Source: Diplosphaera chodatii
Taxonomy: Eukaryota > Chlorophyta > Trebouxiophyceae > Prasiolales > Stichococcaceae
DNA: 64,000 nucleotides
Direction: 5' to 3'
Assembly (NCBI GenBank): GCA_032358165.1
Contig: JAALGY010000010.1
Span: 558,001-622,000 of the forward strand
Made by a program: the position numbers and the translations under genes. Numbering within the stretch: the stretch's first letter is position 1; every line of letters starts with the position of its first letter. Below are positions 11,159 to 23,153 of the stretch, one piece after another. A model generated the notes under the pieces. It worked only from the letters and a program-made list of their open reading frames with translations, ran no database searches and had not been told where the DNA came from.

Positions 11159-12863
11159 AATGATGTCCACTATCTCCAACCCTTTTTGGGATTTACATTG
11201 ACGATTTCCAAGCGGAGCTGGAGGCTGCCGGCGCGGACCTGGACCTGCCCACCCTGTGTGGTGTGCAGGCACCTGCCCTCTTCTATGCAGATGATCTGGA
11301 CCTGGTGTCCACATCCGTACACGGCCTGCAGGCGCAGCTCGACCTGCTGGAGTCGTACTGCAAACGCTGGCGCCTCACCGTCAACGTGAAGAAGACTAAG
11401 GTCGTGGTGTACGCAGCCCAGGCTGCGGCACCACCGGTTCTCACCTACATGCATGCTCCCAGCGAAGTGCTGGACTCGTTTACCTATTTGGGGGTTGACA
11501 TCTCTAGTCGTAGTTCTTTTGCTGCCGCTAGCATCGGCAGAGCGGCCTCCGCCCAGCGCGCCGCACTTGCATTGCAGCATCGTTGCCATGACCTGAGCTT
11601 GCATGACCCAGCACTGCAGCTGCGCTTGTTCGATGCACTAGTACGTCCTGTTATGCTTTATGGTGTCGAAACATGGGGTCCTGGGGCGTTGTGCGGTAGT
11701 GGCATGGACACTTGTGAGCTTGTCCATCGGAAATTTCTTCGGTCTGTTCTTGGTGTGCGCACAGGCACTCCCAACGTGGCGGTGTTGGGGGAGCTTGGGC
11801 GATTCCCGGTGGCACACACGGCAACGCTGGCCATCTGCCGGTTCTGGAATCGGCTGGATAGCGGTAAGGGAAGTGCAAATAGCGATGGAAAAGGACCTTT
11901 GACCGGAAGGCTGTTTGTGTATTGCGTTTTTCAACGACTTATATACACAAACCATGGAGGGCAGATTGCCGAAGCAACCACTTGCATAGGGTGGGGTGGG
12001 TTGGTCCCACACGGAACTAGACCCGAAACTTCCGCCACCGCCAGGGATCGAACCCGGTCCCTGAACGGTGTCCAATGAATGGTCGCTGGTCGCGATGCCG
12101 GACACACGCCTCACCAAGCAGGCATTCCTGGAGAACTGTGCTCTGGCCACCCGGCCGGGGCGCAGCAAGACCAGCTCAGCATGCTGGGCTGCCCAGGTGT
12201 GCTCGTTCCTGCACTTCATGTCACCCATCGTTGACGGCGTGCCGCAGCGCATTGACACTTCGGTTGTCAGTGCACACCTGCAGCGCCGCACATTCGATGC
12301 TGTGAATGGCAGCGACTTGCGCAAAGTGCGTGAGTGGCTGGGAGTCAGGGGCCCTGTGAACGGTGACAACTACCAGCTGGCCGGCTACTTGCAGGCAGTC
12401 GCCTCCAAGACCGGTCGTCGGCGGTTAGCACAGTTTCGGATGGGCAGTCACATGCTGGGGGTGGAGACAGGGAGGTGGCAGCGTCTGCCGCGGGCAGAGC
12501 GGCTGTGTCAGCGGTGTAGCTGCGGCGTGGTAGATGATGAGGCGCACATGGTCTGGGGGTGTCCAGCTCTAGTAGATCAGAGGGTGCAGCATTCTGAGCT
12601 GTTTCAGGACAGCGACATCACCTCAGTGGCGGACTTTATGCAGCAGGATGCCGGGCAACTGGCAGCCTTTTTGCGGGTTTGTCATGATCATTGTGCAGAG
12701 TTGGAGGGGTGTACATCCAACCGGGATTGAGTGGACCCATTCTGTCAGCGGGGAGTGAACGGTTTCGGACACGACTCGTTGTGCATGTTGCTCTGGGTTA
12801 TTCCGCCAGAGCCTGTGGCTAGGCCAAAATGGCCCACCACCAGTATGTAATCAATGTCAATGT
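11159..12863 (+). mobile_element. LINE-A (subfamily A1), 5'-truncated, interrupted by SINE-C
   Basis: Begins at the RT motif QGCPLSPT (nucleotides GATGTCCACTATC) immediately after the tail of the preceding copy, giving a head-to-tail pair. It ends with repeats of TGTCAA at 12863. The SINE-C at 11858-12084 breaks the frame after ICRFWNRL. Confidence 0.87.
11858..12084 (-). mobile_element. SINE-C in LINE-A
   Basis: Full-length in reverse orientation, with GCTGG at 11853-11857 and 12085-12089 as a 5-bp target duplication. Its 5' end carries an extra CCATT before CATTGGAC, one unit of the family tail. Confidence 0.8.
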
Positions 12864-13376
12864 CAAGTCGCTGCCATTCACAGCATCGAATGTGCGGCGC
12901 TGCAGGAGTGCACTGACAACAGACGTGTCAATGCGCTGCGGCACGCCGTCAACGATGGGTGACATGAAGTGCAGGAACGAGCACACCTGGGCAGCCCAGC
13001 ATGCTGAGCTGGTCTTGCTGCGCCCCGGCCGGGTGGCCAGAGCACAGTTCTCCAGGAATGCCTGCTTGGTGAGGCGTGTGTCCGGCATTGCGACCAGCCG
13101 ATTCCAGAACCGGCAGATGGCCAGCGTTGCCGTGTGTGCCACCGGGTTTCGCCCAAGCTCCCCCCACACCGCCACGTTGGGAGTGCCTGTGCGCACACCA
13201 AGAACAGACCGAAGAAACTTCCGATGGACAAGCTCACAAGTGTCCATGCCACTACCGCACAACGCCCCAGGACCCCATGTTTCGACACCATAAAGCATAA
13301 CAGGACGTACTAGTGCATCGAACAAGTGCAGCTGCAGTGCTGGGTCATGCAAGCTCAGGTCATGGCAACGATGCTG

Positions 13377-13749
13377 CCATGGGACCGAAAGTGAAGGTGA
13401 AGGCGACGGCGGGTGCTGGCAGGTGAGGTGTGAGGGTGTAGGCGAAGGTGAGTGTTGGTGGGAGTCCAGGATGGGACCGAAAGTGAAGGTGAAGGCGACG
13501 GCGGGTGCTGTCAGGTGAGGTGTGAGGGTGTAGGCGAAGGTGAGCGGCGGTGGGAGTCCAGGATGGGACCGAAAGTGAAGGTGAAGGTGACGGCGGGTGC
13601 TGGCAGGTGAGGTGAGAGGGTGTAGGCGAAGGTGAGCGGCGGTGGGAGTCCAGGATGGGACCGAAAGTGAAGGTGAAGGCGACGGCGGGTGCTGGCAGGT
13701 GAGGTGTGAGGGTGTAGGCGAAGGTGAGCGGCGGTGGGAGTCCGGTATG
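13377..13749 (-). repeat. LINE-B 92-bp minisatellite, ~4 units
   Basis: G-rich strand on plus. Units carry GGGACCGAAAGTGAAGGTGA and GGCAGGTGAGGTGTGAGGG. The array is cut by the LINE-A end on the left and by the 5' end of an element D on the right. Confidence 0.85.
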
Positions 13750-14703
13750 GGACCACAACTTTCCGTTTTCACCGTGCCAGGGGGAGCGGCCCCCTGGCAC
13801 GGCCTGCCGCTGCTGTCAAACGCATCGTCATCGCCTTCGCCACTCTTGCTTGCCTCCGCGAGCAGCGTGCCAGCCTTGCGGCCCGTCTCAGCAGCCCAAA
13901 CTGCTGCCATCCCGGCGGCACAACACCTTTACCACCCAAACCTGACGTCCACACCGCCTCTACGCTCACACAGCCACTCAGCGCCTCCCTCATCGTCGTC
14001 AACCGCAAGCGCTCAAACGGAAAGTCCACAGTCGCCGCCTTCGACCCCCAAACCACCCACAAACATCGCAGCAACCACCCCCGACGGCTGCCTCCCCACC
14101 GCGCCTCCAACTCATCTGACCAAGGCCTTAGTAGCATGGCAACACCTAGCAGCGGCCACCCGCGGAGCCCGCGCGGATGGGAGCACCTGCCTCAGAAGAC
14201 CCTGGTGCCCGGTCTTGTGCATATCGGACAGCCTGCGGCGTCAGCCGCCAGCCCTCTGTTGTCTGCCAGCGCCAGCCCTCAGTCCCTTTGGGTTTGGTTG
14301 CTTTTGTTTGTTTGTTTGTTTGTTTGTTTTTTACAAAGGGCGTCCAGACCAGAACCAAGCTCAAGAACAAGGCTCTGCGGCACAATGCGGCGTCTCACGT
14401 GTGAACGTGAGGGCGGCGAAAGAATGTCATGTCACACATCAAGTGTCGAACTGTGCAGATGGAGGACACTGAAACCGCAAGGGAATGCAGGGTCCATGAG
14501 ACCAGCGCAAGGCAATAGTCCCGGTGAGGAAGTCTAAGCTACATGGATGCAAACGTGCTGCAAAGGCTAAGAAGCGCGAGATCAGCAACGCCAACAACGC
14601 GGTCCAATCACCCAGGCCACAAATGCAATGTCTAGATCTACGTGATTCCGTGTGACTCTACGTGATGCCATCAGAACTGCTGGATTGCTATGACCGCCGC
14701 TGA

Positions 14704-17700
14704 TTGACATTTTGACATTGATTACATACTGGTGGTGGGCCATTTTGGCCTAGCCACAGGCTCTGGCGGAATAACCCAGAGCAACATGCACAACGAGTCG
14801 TGTCCGAAACCGTTCACTCCCCGCTGACAGGATGGTTCCACTCAAGCCCGGTTGGATGTACACCCCTCCAACTCCGCACAATGATCATGACAAACCCGCA
14901 AAAAGGCTGCCAGTTGCCCGGCATCTTGCTGCATAAAGTCCGCCACTGAGGTGATGTCGCTGTCCTCAAACAGCTCAGAATGCTGCACCCTCTGATCTAC
15001 TAGAGCTGGACAACCCCAGACCATATGCGCCTCATCATCCACCACGCCGCAGCTACACCGCTGACACAGCCGCTCTGCCCGCGGCAGACGCTGCCACCTC
15101 CCTGTTTCCACCCCCAGCATGTGACTGCCCATCCGAAACTGTGCTAACCGCCGACGACCGGTCTTGGAGGCGACTGCCTGCAAGTAGCCGGCCAGCTGGT
15201 AGTTGTCACCGTTCACAGGGCCCCTGACTCCCAGCCACTCACGCACTTTGCGCAGGTCGCTGCCATTCACAGCATCGAATGTGCGGCGCTGCAGGTGTGC
15301 ACTGACAACCGAAGTGTCAATGCGCTGCGGCACGCCGTCAACGATGGGTGACATGAAGTGCAGGAACGAGCACACCTGGGCAGCCCAGCATGCTGAGCTG
15401 GTCTTGCTGCGCCCCGGCCGGGTGGCCAGAGCACAGTTCTCCAGGAATGCCTGCTTGGTGAGGCGTGTGTCCGGCATCGCGACCAGCCGATTCCAGAACC
15501 GGCAGATGGCCAGCGTTGCCGTGTGTGCCACCGGGAATCGCCCAAGCTCCCCCAACACCGCCACGTTGGGAGTGCCTGTACGCACTCCAAGAACAGACCG
15601 AAGAAACTTCCGATGGACAAGCTCACAAGTGTCCATGCCACTACCGCACAGCGCCTCCGGTCCCCATGTTTCGACACCATAAAGCATAACAGGACGTACT
15701 AGTGCATCGAACAAGTGCAGCTGCAGTGCTGGGTCATGCAAGCTCAGGTCATGGCAACGATGCTGCAATGCAAGTGCGGCGCGCTGGGCGGAGGCCGCTC
15801 TGCCGATGCTAGCGGCAGCAAAAGAACTACGACTGGAGATGTCAACCCCCAAATATGTAAACGAGTCCAGCACTTCGATGGGAGCATGCATGTAGGTGAG
15901 AACCGGTGGTGCCGCAGCCTGGGCTGCGTACACCACGACCTTAGTCTTCTTCACGTTGACGGTGAGGCGCCAGCGTTTGCAGTACGACTCCAGCAGGTCG
16001 AGCTGCGCCTGCAGGCCGCGTACGGATGTGGACACCAGGTCCAGATCATCTGCATAGAAGAGGGCAGGTGCCTGCACACCACACAGGGTGGGCAGGTCCA
16101 GGTCCGCGCCGGCAGCCTCCAGCTCCGCTTGGAAATCGTCAATGTAAATCCCGAAAAGGGTTGGAGATAGTGGACATCCCTGCTTAACCCCCAGAGTGCT
16201 CTGAAATGTGTCGGACATTCCCCCCTCAAACTGCAGTGCCATGGGCACATCAGCATACAGTGCCTGCACGCCCCTCAGAAACTCCCCATGCACCCCAATC
16301 CGCTGCAGCTTCTCCCAAAGCAAATCACGAGGTACAGTGTCGTATGCTTTCTTGAAATCGACAAAGCAAGAGTATAGAGGCTGCTTATCTGCCTTGGCCT
16401 TCTCAATGAGGGTGCGAACGACGAAGGTCTGATCGGTGGTGCGGTGGTCCTTGCGGAAGCCCGCTTGTCCGCGTGCGCGCAGCTGGTGCTGCTCGGTCCA
16501 CCTCATAAGCTTTTCGTTAAGCATGCAAGCATACAGCTTTGCCAATAAAGAGCCAACAGCAATGCCACGGTAATTACCCGGATCGGATGTGTCGCCCCCC
16601 TTGTGAATCGGCGTGATGCCGCACAGAGCCCAGCCCCTTGGCAACGCTGCCACCCTTTGACAAGCGTTAAAAACAGATGCAAGACAAGGTGCAAGCTGCG
16701 CCGCTGCAACAGATAAAGCATCCAATTTGAGCAGGCCCACCGTTGCTTTGCCTCCGCGCAGGGCTCCTATAGCCTGTTGCACGGCGCCGGCTGTGAAGGG
16801 CGAGTTGAGCTCGCTCCCGTCGGCAAAAGGTGGCGCAGCACCACTACCCGAGGTACCTGCAGTGCTTGATGAAACTGTGGGGGCATCCAGCAGTTTCCGG
16901 AAGGAGTCAAGCATCACATCATCTGCTATGGGACACGCCCGCTTCTTAGCAGGTTTGAACTTTTGCCAGAACTTTTTGGAGTTGGTTGATCGAGCCAGTT
17001 CAGTGAGGGCAAGAGCCTGACTGCGGGTCCACTGGCGCTGTGTGCGGCGTAGCAGGTGCTGGTACTGCTGGCGGAGCGCACGAGCAGCCGGTGACTGCGG
17101 GTCGCGCCGCGCGGCTTGCCGCGCTGCGCGGCGTCCGCGGGCCAGGTCAGCATCCCACCAGCGAGGCACAGCGTTGCGGTCCCGCCGCCGCCCCTTGGCG
17201 GCCGGCGCCGTTGCAGCCACCTCAGCCTGCGTGGTCTCAATGAGCTGATCGAACTGCATGCCCACAGCATGCATGTCATCGGGTACCTGGGCGGCATCTG
17301 CTGCCGCTGCAATGTCGACCAGTTGGGCTGCCGCATCAGGCTGCTGCAGGCGCTGCTGCCACACTTCCAGCTGCGCTGCGCCGAGGCGCAGGGGCTGCTG
17401 GGTCGTGGGCTGCTGCGGTTGCTGCTGCTGATGGCGGCGGCGCTGGCGACGTGGGAGCGGCTGCTGAGCGGCGGCGGTCCTCTTGATGAGCAGATGCAAG
17501 GCTGCATGGTCCGACTCAGGAGCGGGGAGTACTGTTAGGGAATGAATCAAAGGGAATGCATCAGCACTTGCAAGCACATAGTCAATCAGGCTGCTGCCCA
17601 CCTGACTTTGGCTAACAAAAGTGACCTGTCCCTCCTCATCTCCTGAGACACGACCGTTAGCAATCCTGACGGATGTCTCAACACACATGTCAAGCAGAGC

Positions 17701-18350
17701 CCTGCCCCACCTGTTGGGCCGCTCCCTGCTGTCGCGGCTGTGCCGCTGTGACTGCACAGGAGGGGCGGTGGAGGGCAGGAACTCCTCTGTGACAGGGTGA
17801 TCGACAGATCCCGGAAAGTCCGGGCAGGTGCTGGTGCGTGCGTTCAAGTCTCCAACAACAAACACATGCCCCATGCGGCAGGTGGCGCTCACCTCCTCAC
17901 GTAACGCCTCCCAGACCGCAGGGCCCTTGCCATCAAAGGATGGGCTTCCCTCGGGTGGTATGTAGCATGGAATCATGTAAGCATCCTCCTCCTGACCGGC
18001 AGCCTTGTCAAACCTCAAAACAGCATAGCAGTTTTGGGGTCCAGTTGACAAGTGTGTCACCGATGATGCAAGCTTGTCGGCGACGTAGACAGCGAGGCCG
18101 CCACGTGCACCGCCACGCTGCTGACGCCGGCTCCGCGGCGAGTGAAGGACGGATGTGAAGCCGTCCAGCTCCGGCGCGTCGGTCCCCTCCCGCGCCCACG
18201 TCTCGCTGAAGGCCAGCACGTCGAAGTCAGCCGCCTTGATGACCTGCGATAGCGCAGATGCATCTCTGGTCAGCCACCCCTGGACGTTCAGGCTCAGCAC
18301 AGACAGGGCGCTGTTAGGGGACCGGATTGCGCCGGGCGCAGCCCGGCCCC
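14704..18350 (-). mobile_element. LINE-A (A1) with open ORF2, lacking ORF1
   Basis: Runs from the tail (TTGACATT repeats) to GGGGCCGGGCTGCGCCC, which in the full-length copy lies just after the ORF1 stop. The 5' truncation therefore removes ORF1 and keeps all of ORF2. Target duplication is at most 1 bp. The 3' UTR has stem-forming CTCTGG/CCAGAG and GGCC-AAAAT-GGCC, then TGTAA just before the hexamer tail. Confidence 0.88.
14842..18350 (-). CDS. LINE-A ORF2: APE endonuclease + reverse transcriptase, open frame
   Basis: About 1169 codons without a stop. The endonuclease would nick the target DNA and the RT would copy the element RNA at the nick. Endonuclease motifs in order: SLNVQGW (~res 18), SETW (~46), GDLNART (~165) and SDHAAL (~277). 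RT motifs: NYRGIAVGSLLAKL, QAGFRKDHRTTDQ, FVDFKKAYD (~662), QGCPLSP (~722), the catalytic FYADD (~760) and LGVDI. A C-terminal knuckle CQRCSCG...DEAHMVWGC lies near residue 1096. No AUG precedes the endonuclease in frame within the element. The reading frame continues upstream into element D and SINE-C sequence, which is fortuitous. The motif set says enzymatically plausible; whether it is translated is unknown. Confidence 0.85.
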
Positions 18351-18486
18351 ATGCGGCCGGAGCTAGCGGCAGACTGCGGCAATGGCAGCTGCGGCCAGCG
18401 GCGGCGACGGCAGCTGGCGATGGTGAAGCTGCGCGGCTGAGGAGGCAGCACACGCCGATATGACACTGTGACACAGCCGCGGGTAT

Positions 18487-18565
18487 GTGCAAAAACAGCC
18501 TTCCGGTCAAAGGTCCTTTTCCATCGCTATTTGCACTTCCCTTACCGCTATCCATTCCATTCCAG
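18487..18565 (+). mobile_element. SINE-C 3' fragment
   Basis: From AAAACAGCCTTCCGGTC to two ATTCC tail units, inserted in element D between GTATGTGC and AGTCTGAGAAG. It is 5'-truncated, and a few bases of the target appear lost. Confidence 0.75.
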
Positions 18566-19314
18566 TCTGAGAAGAATGTTCTGTGAGTGTCGGCTGTCGA
18601 TGGCAAGGCGGCGCAGCTGATGCCAGACGCCAGTCTACAGCAGGCTCCCCCAAACCGCTGCAAACCGGATCTGACAAGAGCCAAGGCGCTGCTGGAGCTG
18701 CGTAGATGGATGCTGTGCGCCGCTGAACGCCGGATGTGCGCCTAGCCGCTACAGGGTGACCAAGCCTGCAGTAGCACAGTCGCGCATGCGGCGCAGGCGG
18801 CTGAAGCGGCTGCTGTGAAGGCTGATGGCGGGCTAACGGCTATCAGAGCGTATCATGACGCCGTGTGTGATGGCTGCAGAGCTGTGATGACGCCGGCCAG
18901 GCTGTGAAGGCGGTTTCCGAAACCGCTGTGCTGCGGGATCCCTGCTGATCGCCAAACCGAACTGCCCCCGAAGTCCGGCTGGCGACGCAGGGCCGGCTGC
19001 AGGAGGCTCCTATGACGATGTAGAAGCTGCTGAAGGTGATGGTGAAGGCGTAGAACCGTAGGAGACGGCGTTGAAGGGGCTGGCCTGTGGAGGCGTGCTG
19101 GGTGGTTTGGGGGTCGAAGGCGGCGACTGTGGACTTTCCGTTTGAGCGCTGGTTGCTTTCACCAGCATGCAGGGCGCCTCGCGGCGTATCCGGTCCCAGC
19201 GGGCCCAGAGCTCGGCGTACTTGTACGCAACCGGTCCCTGCATGTCTGCGCGACCTGCAGCGGTGCGACTCAGCCGCGTGTGCGTGGCATTGCTGCCGCC
19301 GCCGCTAGGTCCCC

Positions 19315-21030
19315 GTTTGTTTGTTTGTTTGTTTGTTTTTTACAAAGGGCGTCCAGACCAGAACCAAGCTCAAGAACAAGGCTCTGCGGCACAATGCGGC
19401 GTCTCACGTGTGAACGTGAGGGCGGCGAAAGAATGTCATGTCACACAACAAGTGTCGATATATGTGGATGGAGGACACTGAAACCACAAGGGAATGCAGG
19501 GCCCATGAGACCAGCGCAAGGCAATAGTCCCTCGTGGCCTGGGTGATTGGACCGCGTTGTTGCCTTGTTGGCGTTGCTGATCTCGCGCTTCTTAGCCTTT
19601 GCAGCACGTTTGCATCCATGTAGCTTAGACATCCTCACCGGGACTATTGCCTTGCGCTGGTCTCATGGACCCTGCATTCCCTTGCGGTTTCAGTGTCCTC
19701 CATCTGCACGGTTCGACACTTGATGTGTGACATGACATTCTTTCGCCGCCCTCACGTTCACACGTGAGACGCCGCATTGTGCCGCAGAGCCTTGTTCTTG
19801 AGCTTGGTTCTGGCCTGGACGCCCTTTGTAAAAAACAAACAAACAAACAAACAAACAAATAGTCCCGGTGGGGAAGTCTAAGCTACATGGATGCAAACGT
19901 GCTGCAAAGGCTAAGAAGCGCGAGATCAGCAACGCCAACAACGCGGTCCAATCACCCAGGCCACAAATGCAATGTCTAGATCTACGTGAATCTCATGAGA
20001 CTCTACGTGATGCCATCAAAACTGCTGGATTGCTATGACCGCCGCTGATGCGGCCGGAGCTAGCGGCAGACTGCGGCAATGGCAGCTGCGGCCAGCGGCG
20101 GCGGCGGCAGCTGGCGATGGTGAAGCTGCGCGGCTGAGGAGGCAGCACACGCCGATATGACAATGTGACACAGCCGCGGGTATGTGCATCTGCAGTCTGT
20201 AGAGAAAGGTCTGTGAGTGTCGGCTGTCGATGGCAAGGCGGCGCAGCTGATGCCAGACGCCAGTCTACAGCAGGCTCCCCCAAACCGCTGCAAACCGGAT
20301 CTGACAAGAGCCAAGGCGCTGCTGAAGCTGCGTAGGTGGATGCTGTACGCCGCTGAACGCTAGATGTGCGCCTGGCCGCTACAGGGTGACCAAGCCTGCA
20401 GCAGCGCAGTCGCGCATGCGGCGCAGGCGGCCGAAGCGGCTGCTGTGAAGGCTGATGGCGGGCTAACGGCTGTCAGAGCGTATCATGACGCCGTGTGTGA
20501 TGGCTGCAGAGCTGTGACGACGCCGGCCGGGCTGTGAAGGCGGTTTCCGAAACCGCTGCGCTGCGGGATCCCTGCTGATCGCCAAACCGAACTGCCCCCG
20601 AAGCCCGGCTGGCGACGCAGGGCCGGCTGCAGGCGGCTCCTACGACGATGTAGAAGCTGCTGAAGGTGATGGTGAAGGCGTAGAACCGTAGGAGACGGCG
20701 TGAAGGGGCTGGCCTGTGGAGGCGTGCTGGGTGGTTTGGGGGTCGGAGGCGGCGACTGTGGACTTTCCGTCTGAGCGCTTGCGGTTGACGACGATGAGGA
20801 AGGTGATGAGTGACTGTGTGAGCGTAGAGGCGGTGTGGACGTCAGGTTTGGCTGGTAGACGTGTTGTGCTGCCGGGATGGCAACAATTTGGGCTGCTGTG
20901 ATGGGCCGCAAGGCTGGCACGCTGCTCGCGGAGGCAAGCAAGAGTGGCGAAGGCGATGACGATGCGTGTGAGAGCAGCGGCAGGCCGTGCCAGGGGGCCG
21001 CTCCCCCTGGCACGGTGAAAACGGAAAGTG
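19315..21030 (-). mobile_element. Element D, apparently full-length (~1.39 kb) apart from one insertion
   Basis: CTAGGTCCCC at 19305-19314 and 21031-21040 is a 10-bp target duplication, so both ends are defined. Removing the 328-bp insertion at 19532-19859 leaves ~1.39 kb. The 5' end (right) has the inverted repeat GTGCCAGGGGG/CCCCCTGGCAC. The 3' end (left) carries (TTTG)n and the ~250 bp shared with LINE-B. Open frames (a ~196-codon minus frame near 20483-21073) are Ser/Pro-rich low-complexity sequence and I do not treat them as protein. It is most likely non-autonomous and mobilised by LINE-B machinery. Confidence 0.8.
19532..19859 (+). mobile_element. Element D 3' fragment inserted in element D
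   Basis: TAGTCCC at 19525-19531 and 19860-19866 is the target duplication. Orientation is opposite to the host copy, so about 215 bp on either side of 19532 form inverted repeats ending in facing (TTTG)n and (CAAA)n tails. Confidence 0.8.
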
Positions 21031-21331
21031 CTAGGTCCCCGCACTTGTACGACCATTGGGTAGCCTTCCTCATCGGGACTATTGCCTTGCGCTGGTCTCA
21101 TGGGCCCTGCATTCGCTTGTGGTTTCAGTGTCCTCCATTGACATATTTCGAACATGATGTTTTGGTGACATACTCAGCCGCCCTCATGTTCACACGTGAG
21201 AAGCCGCATTGTGCCGCAGAGCCTCGTTCTTGAGCTTGGTTCTGGTCTGGACGCCCTTTGTAAAAACTCAAAACTCATCTGAAGCACTGTCTCGCACGAC
21301 TACGGTGAATGCCCACCACACTCACGCCAAC

Positions 21332-23153
21332 GGCACTGTATGCTGATGTGCCCATGGCACTGCAGTTTGAGGGGGGAATGTCCGACACATTTCAGAGCAC
21401 TCTGGGGGTTAAGCAGGGATGTCCACTATCTCCAACCCTTTTCGGGATTTACATTGACGATTTCCAAGCGGAGCTGGAGGCTGCCGGCGCGGACCTGGAC
21501 CTGCCCACCCTGTGTGGTGTGCAGGCACCTGCCCTCTTCTATGCAGATGATCTGGACCTGGTGTCCACATCCGTACGCGGCCTGCAGGCGCAGCTCGACC
21601 TGCTGGAGTCGTACTGCAAGCGGTGGCGCCTCACCGTCAACGTGAAGAAGACTAAGGTCGTGGTGTGGAATGGAAAGCGGTAAGGGAAGTTGCAAATAGC
21701 GATGGAAAAGAGAACCTTTGACCGGAAGGATGTTTGTGTATTGCGTTTTTCAACGACTTATATACACAAACAATGGAGGGCAGATTGCCGAGGCAACCAC
21801 TTGCATAGGGTGGGGTGGGTTGGTCCCGCACGGAACTAGACCCGAAACTTCCGCCACCGTCAGGGATCGAACCGAGTCCCTCACGATGTCCAATGAATGG
21901 AAAGCGGTAAGGGAAGTTGCAAAGGTGTACGGAGCCCAGGCTGCTGCACCACCGGTTCTCACCTACATGCATGCTCCCATCGAAATGCTGGACTCGTTTA
22001 CATATTTGGGGGTTGACATTTCCAGTCGTAGTTCTTTTGCTGCCGCTAGCATCGGCAGAGCGGCCTCCGCCCAGCGCGCCGCACTTGCATTGCAGCATCG
22101 TTGCCATGACCTGAGCTTGCATGACCCAGCACTGCAGCTACACTTGTTCGATGCACTAGTACGTCCTGTTATGCTTTATGGTGTCGAAACATGGGGACCG
22201 GGGGCATTGTGCGGTAGTGGCATGGACACTTGTGAGCTTGTCCATCGGAAGTTTCTTCGGTCTGTTCTTGGAGTGCGTACAGGCACTCCCAACGTGGCGG
22301 TGTTGGGGGAGCTTGGGCGATTCCCGGTGGCACACACGGCAACGCTGGCCATCTGCCGGTTCTGGAACCGGCTGGTCGCAATGCCGGACACACGCCTCAC
22401 CAAGCAGGCATTCCTGGAGAACTGTGCTCTGGCCACCCGGCCGGGGCGCAGCAAGACCAGCTCAGCATGCTGGGCTGCCCAGGTGTGCTCGTTCCTGCAC
22501 TTCATGTCACCCATCGTTGACGGCGTGCCGCAGCGCATTGACACTTCGGTTGTCAGTGCACACCTGCAGCGCCGCACATTCGATGCTGTGAATGGCAGCG
22601 ACCTGCGCAAAGTGCGTGAGTGGCTGGGAGTCAGGGGCCCTGTGAACGGTGACAACTACCAGCTGGCCGGCTACTTGCAGGCAGTCGCCTCCAAGACCGG
22701 TCGTCGGCGGTTAGCACAGTTCCGGATGGGCAGTCACATGCTGGGGGTGGAAACAGGGAGGTGGCAGCGTCTGCCGCGGGCAGAGCGGCTGTGTCAGCGG
22801 TGTAGCTGCGGCGTGGTGGATGATGAGGCGCACATGGTCTGGGGGTGTCCTGCTCTAGTAGATCAGAGGGTGCAGCATTCTGAGCTGTTTCAGGACAGCG
22901 ACATCACCTCAGTGGCGGACTTTATGCAGCAGGATGCCGGGCAACTGGCAGCCTTTTTGCGTGTTTGTCATGATCATTGTGCAGAGTTGGAGGGGTGTAC
23001 ATCCAACCGGGATTGAGTGGACCCATTCTGTCAGCGGGGAGTGAACGGTTTCGGACACGACTCGTTGTGCATGTTGCTCTGGGTTATTCCGCCAGAGCCT
23101 GTGGCTAGGCCAAAATGGCCCACCACCAGTATGTAATCAATGTCATGTCAATG
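21332..23153 (+). mobile_element. LINE-A, 5'-truncated, interrupted by SINE-C
   Basis: Starts at ALYADVPMALQFEGG in the RT domain and ends with TGTCATGTCAATG. CCAAC at 21327-21331 and 23154-23158 is the target duplication. It is inserted in LINE-B just before the minisatellite. Confidence 0.87.
21667..21923 (-). mobile_element. SINE-C subfamily 2, partial dimer
   Basis: GGTGT at 21662-21666 and 21924-21928 flanks the insert. It is a full SINE-C plus, at its 5' side, the last ~25 bp of a second unit (GAATGGAAAGCGGTAAGG...) joined head-to-tail. Diagnostic differences from the main subfamily: GGAAAGCGG for GGATAGCGG and GGAAGTTGC for GGAAGTGC. Confidence 0.8.

Larger units (their letters stand above)
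8468..13376 (-). mobile_element. LINE-A host copy, split by two plus-strand LINE-A copies
   Basis: The two halves, 8468-9482 and about 12864-13376, are contiguous in LINE-A (the break falls in GCGCAAGTCGCTGCC). Between them lie two plus-strand LINE-A copies. CAAG repeated at 9480-9483 and 12863-12866 is the probable target duplication. The left half also carries an element D fragment. Only the 3' third of ORF2 is present. Confidence 0.8.
14305..19150 (-). mobile_element. Element D interrupted by LINE-A and a SINE-C fragment
   Basis: GGTTGCTTT at 14296-14304 and 19151-19159 is a 9-bp target duplication. Element pieces are 14305-14703 and 18351-19150; they rejoin across the LINE-A. The 3' end is (TTTG)n on plus, at the left. 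The 5' end is truncated at AGCGCTCAAACGG. Confidence 0.8.
14120..21271 (+). mobile_element. LINE-B 3' portion with two element D insertions
   Basis: AACTCATCTGA at 14109-14119 and 21272-21282 is the 11-bp target duplication. The element starts at CCAAGGCCTTAGTAGC, downstream of the minisatellite, and ends in a degenerate tail (TAAAAACTCAA). Pieces are 14120-14304, 19151-19314 and 21031-21271. A short open frame region (AELWARWDRIRREAP on the opposite strand) recurs in every LINE-B 3' end, but I cannot assign it a function. Confidence 0.78.

Noticed and set aside
14704..18350. LTR retrotransposon, retrovirus or group II intron
   Set aside because: APE endonuclease plus RT, no LTRs, protease, integrase or RNase H region seen, 5' truncations and short target duplications: a LINE.
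18351..18684. N-terminal ~111 residues of the 1280-codon minus frame
   Set aside because: They come from element D and a SINE-C fragment upstream of the LINE-A boundary, so they are not part of ORF2.
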